Positions 12,555-14,434 of a stretch of DNA of 14,434 bases are shown in pieces (the stretch's first letter is position 1; every line of letters begins with the position of its first letter). The stretch is from Bacillota bacterium. GTDB taxonomy: Bacteria > Bacillota > Clostridia > Acetivibrionales > DTU013. The stretch covers positions 1-14,434 of the forward strand of contig JAEYOP010000019.1 in assembly GCA_023411575.1 (NCBI GenBank), read 5' to 3'. The notes beneath the pieces were generated by a model. The model saw only the letters and a list, made by a program, of their open reading frames with translations, made no database searches and was not told the DNA's origin. The position numbers and the translations under genes are program-made.

Positions 12555-13943
12555 ATGAAACATAACGGAGATTCCATACAGGACGTGAAGCTGGCGTATA
12601 TCGGCGGCGGTTCAAGAGGCTGGGCCTGGGGCCTGATGGGCGACCTGGCGGCGGAGGAACAGCTGTCCGGCGAAGTTTTCCTCTATGATATCGATTTTGA
12701 GGCGGCAAAAAGCAATGAAATCATCGGCAACCGGATTTCTTCCCGGGACAACATCAGGGGAGCCTGGACGTACAAAGCAGTCCCGACGCTTAAGGAAGCG
12801 CTGGCAGATGCGGATATCGTCGTCATCTCCATTCTTCCCGGGACCTTCGACGAAATGGAATCGGACGTCCACGCGCCGGAAAAATACGGCATTTACCAGT
12901 CCGTCGGCGACACGGCCGGTCCGGGCGGGTTGATGAGGGCGCTGAGAACCATTCCCATGTATGAAACCATAGCCCTCGGAATCCGGGAGTACTGCCCAAA
13001 AGCCTGGGTCATCAACTACACCAATCCGATGACCCTGTGCGTGCGCACATTGTATGAAGTATTCCCGGAGATCAAGGCGTTCGGATGCTGCCACGAGGTG
13101 TTCGGAACCCAGGACCTTTTCATTAAGATGCTCAAGGACATGAAAGGGATCGAAGGGGTCCGCAGGGATGATATCAAGGTAAACGTGCTTGGCATAAACC
13201 ACTTTACATGGATAGACAGGGCCTCCTATAAGGGCCTCGACCTGCTCGCCCTGTATCGCGAATTCGCGGACAAGTATTACGAGAACGGCTTTGAAGACGG
13301 TGAAAAGGAGCACTGGATGAACAGCTTCTTCTCCTCCACCAACCGGGTCAAGTTCGACCTCTTCAAGCGGTATGGCGTCGCCGCAGCCGCCGGAGACAGG
13401 CATCTGGCGGAATTCCTGCCGCCGTGGTACCTGAAGGACCCGGATACGGTCCGTTCCTGGAAATTCGGACTGACGCCCGTCAGCTGGAGAAAGGAAAAAC
13501 AGCTGGAATTGAAGGAAAAGAGCCGGAAGCTGGTCAGCGGCGAAGAAGAGGTCACCCTGAAAAAATCCGGCGAGGAAGGAATCCGTCAGATCAAAGCCCT
13601 GCTGGGGCTCGGCGACTTCATCACCAATGTGAATCTCCCGAACCGGGGCCAGGTGGAAGGCGTGCCGCCGGGCTGCGTCGTCGAGACCAACTCCGTCTTT
13701 TCAAGGGACTGCCTGTCCCCCGTCGTATCGGGCCGTCTGCCGGACGCCGTCCAGAGCCTTGTCATGAGACAGGTGCTGAACCAGGAGACCATCCTGCAGG
13801 CCGGGTTGAAGCGGGACAAAGAACTGGCCTTCCGGGCGTTTGTCAACGATCCGCTGGTCACCCTGGACCTGGCAACCGCAAGAAAGCTGTTCGACGAGAT
13901 GCTGCAAAACACGAAAAAATATTTGCCCGGATGGGATCTATAA
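12555..13943 (+). CDS. GH4-family glycosidase, probable alpha-galacturonidase
   Basis: This 462-residue enzyme is a glycoside hydrolase family 4 member, using NAD+ and Mn2+ in a redox-elimination mechanism. Visible are the NAD motif IGGGSRGW (16-23), YDID (44-47), NYTNP (154-158), the metal motif CHEV (179-182) and the second metal His216 in GINHFTW. The CHEV form is the published hallmark of alpha-galacturonidases such as Bacillus subtilis LplD; alpha-galactosidases and alpha-glucosidases carry other variants. It would release D-galacturonate from pectin-derived alpha-galacturonides in the cytosol, feeding the uronate operon upstream, from which it is separated by the aldo/keto reductase and MarR modules. 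AGGAG (12538-12542) and GAAGGT (12545-12550) precede the ATG. No signal peptide is present, so oligomers must be imported. Confidence 0.9.
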   Translation: MKHNGDSIQDVKLAYIGGGSRGWAWGLMGDLAAEEQLSGEVFLYDIDFEAAKSNEIIGNRISSRDNIRGAWTYKAVPTLKEALADADIVVISILPGTFDEMESDVHAPEKYGIYQSVGDTAGPGGLMRALRTIPMYETIALGIREYCPKAWVINYTNPMTLCVRTLYEVFPEIKAFGCCHEVFGTQDLFIKMLKDMKGIEGVRRDDIKVNVLGINHFTWIDRASYKGLDLLALYREFADKYYENGFEDGEKEHWMNSFFSSTNRVKFDLFKRYGVAAAAGDRHLAEFLPPWYLKDPDTVRSWKFGLTPVSWRKEKQLELKEKSRKLVSGEEEVTLKKSGEEGIRQIKALLGLGDFITNVNLPNRGQVEGVPPGCVVETNSVFSRDCLSPVVSGRLPDAVQSLVMRQVLNQETILQAGLKRDKELAFRAFVNDPLVTLDLATARKLFDEMLQNTKKYLPGWDL

Positions 13944-14029
13944 GAAACCTGAAGCAAGTTCGCGCAAGTCATGTACTGGCGGCGCTACCCGCACCCTGAA
14001 ATTACTGCCAATCGCAAGGCTTCCCCAGC

Positions 14030-14067
14030 AGCCGCCCATCCGGGCGGCTTGCTATTTGCTCTTTTTG
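14030..14067 (+). terminator. Probable terminator downstream of the GH4 gene
   Basis: AGCCGCCC (14030-14037) and GGGCGGCT (14042-14049) form an 8-bp GC-rich stem with a 4-base loop. A T run (14062-14066) follows about 12 bases later, farther than usual. The rest of 13944-14205 shows no convincing gene. Confidence 0.55.
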
Positions 14068-14205
14068 GCTTGCTCACCCGTAAACGGGTCCATGTACTCT
14101 TTTATACTAATCTGCTCCGCTATTTCATCTTCCTGAAGCTGATTTTGTATACATTTCGCTATCGCATATGGTCTATGTCCCCGTTCTGTTTATGACAAAG
14201 ATGGA

Positions 14206-14433
14206 TCAGTTTTCATTGCTAGACGGCAAAGTTTGCATGAGGGCAAAGAAATGTTTAGGCTCACCGGTACTAAAATATTCATACCAAGATTCCAGTGTGT
14301 TTGACCCAAAAACACCTAAATGCTCAATAATTTGTTTCGCCCACAACAAAGCTCCGGTGGAACTTGCAGTAATAAGGTTGTTATCCGCTACAGATGGCTT
14401 GTCTATATAAAAACTTTGCCCTTTATAACCAGG
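14206..14433 (-). CDS. DJ-1/PfpI-family protein, C-terminal part (cut by window edge)
   Basis: The minus strand is open for 75 codons from the window edge to TGA at 14206-14208, starting PGYKGQSFYIDKPSVADNNL. NNLITASSTGALLWAKQIIEHLGVF followed by WYEYFSTGEPKHF matches the C-terminal part of DJ-1/PfpI (class I glutamine amidotransferase-like) proteins, where NLITASG-type residues follow the active-site domain. The catalytic Cys would lie upstream, outside the window. Some members are stress-induced deglycase- or chaperone-like proteins. The function of this one is unknown. It converges on the GH4 gene. Confidence 0.7.
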   Translation of the reverse strand, partial: PGYKGQSFYIDKPSVADNNLITASSTGALLWAKQIIEHLGVFGSNTLESWYEYFSTGEPKHFFALMQTLPSSNEN

Positions 14434-14434
14434 A

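Overview
The window looks like a chromosomal segment of a Bacillota (Firmicutes) bacterium that degrades pectin, plausibly Paenibacillus-like or a clostridial relative; genus is not determinable here. The reasons are strong GGAGG-type ribosome binding sites, sigma-A-type promoters, hairpin terminators, a CheY-like protein, a cupin/AraC regulator and a GH4 enzyme. Coding DNA is fairly GC-rich, but the first 1.1 kb is clearly AT-rich.

Layout. (1) 1-1100: the N-terminus of a CheY-like response regulator (minus strand), then a 186-residue catalytic-domain-only tyrosine recombinase with its own promoter. The recombinase and promoter are enclosed by a perfect 27-bp inverted repeat (171-197 and 943-969), which looks like a self-contained invertible or mobile unit. 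(2) 1113-2414: a small protein of unknown function, a strong hairpin and a Cof-type HAD phosphatase. (3) 2425-9959: the core of the window. A cupin/AraC regulator (minus) diverges from a run of plus-strand genes: a PfkB sugar-acid kinase, 6-phosphogluconate dehydrogenase (gnd), an SDR of the D-mannonate oxidoreductase type, a LarA-family (nickel-pincer) epimerase and a UxaE-type tagaturonate/fructuronate epimerase. A terminator follows. (4) 10058-12422: a stress or redox module: an aldo/keto reductase (minus) divergent from a MarR regulator translationally coupled to a nitroreductase-like protein. (5) 12555-13943: a GH4 enzyme with the CHEV motif of alpha-galacturonidases, then a terminator-like hairpin. 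(6) 14206-14433: the C-terminal part of a DJ-1/PfpI-family protein (minus), cut by the window edge.

How the genes may work together (inference). GH4 frees D-galacturonate. An isomerase not in the window would give tagaturonate, and UxaE would give fructuronate. The SDR would reduce this to D-mannonate, the LarA homologue would epimerise C2 to give D-gluconate, the PfkB kinase would make 6-phosphogluconate, and Gnd would yield ribulose-5-phosphate, CO2 and NADPH. This would route pectin-derived uronate into the pentose phosphate pathway instead of the usual mannonate dehydratase/KDG/KDPG aldolase route. Neither of those latter enzymes is in the window. The AraC regulator's probable operators, two GCAA-type direct repeats 21 bp apart, lie between the divergent promoters.
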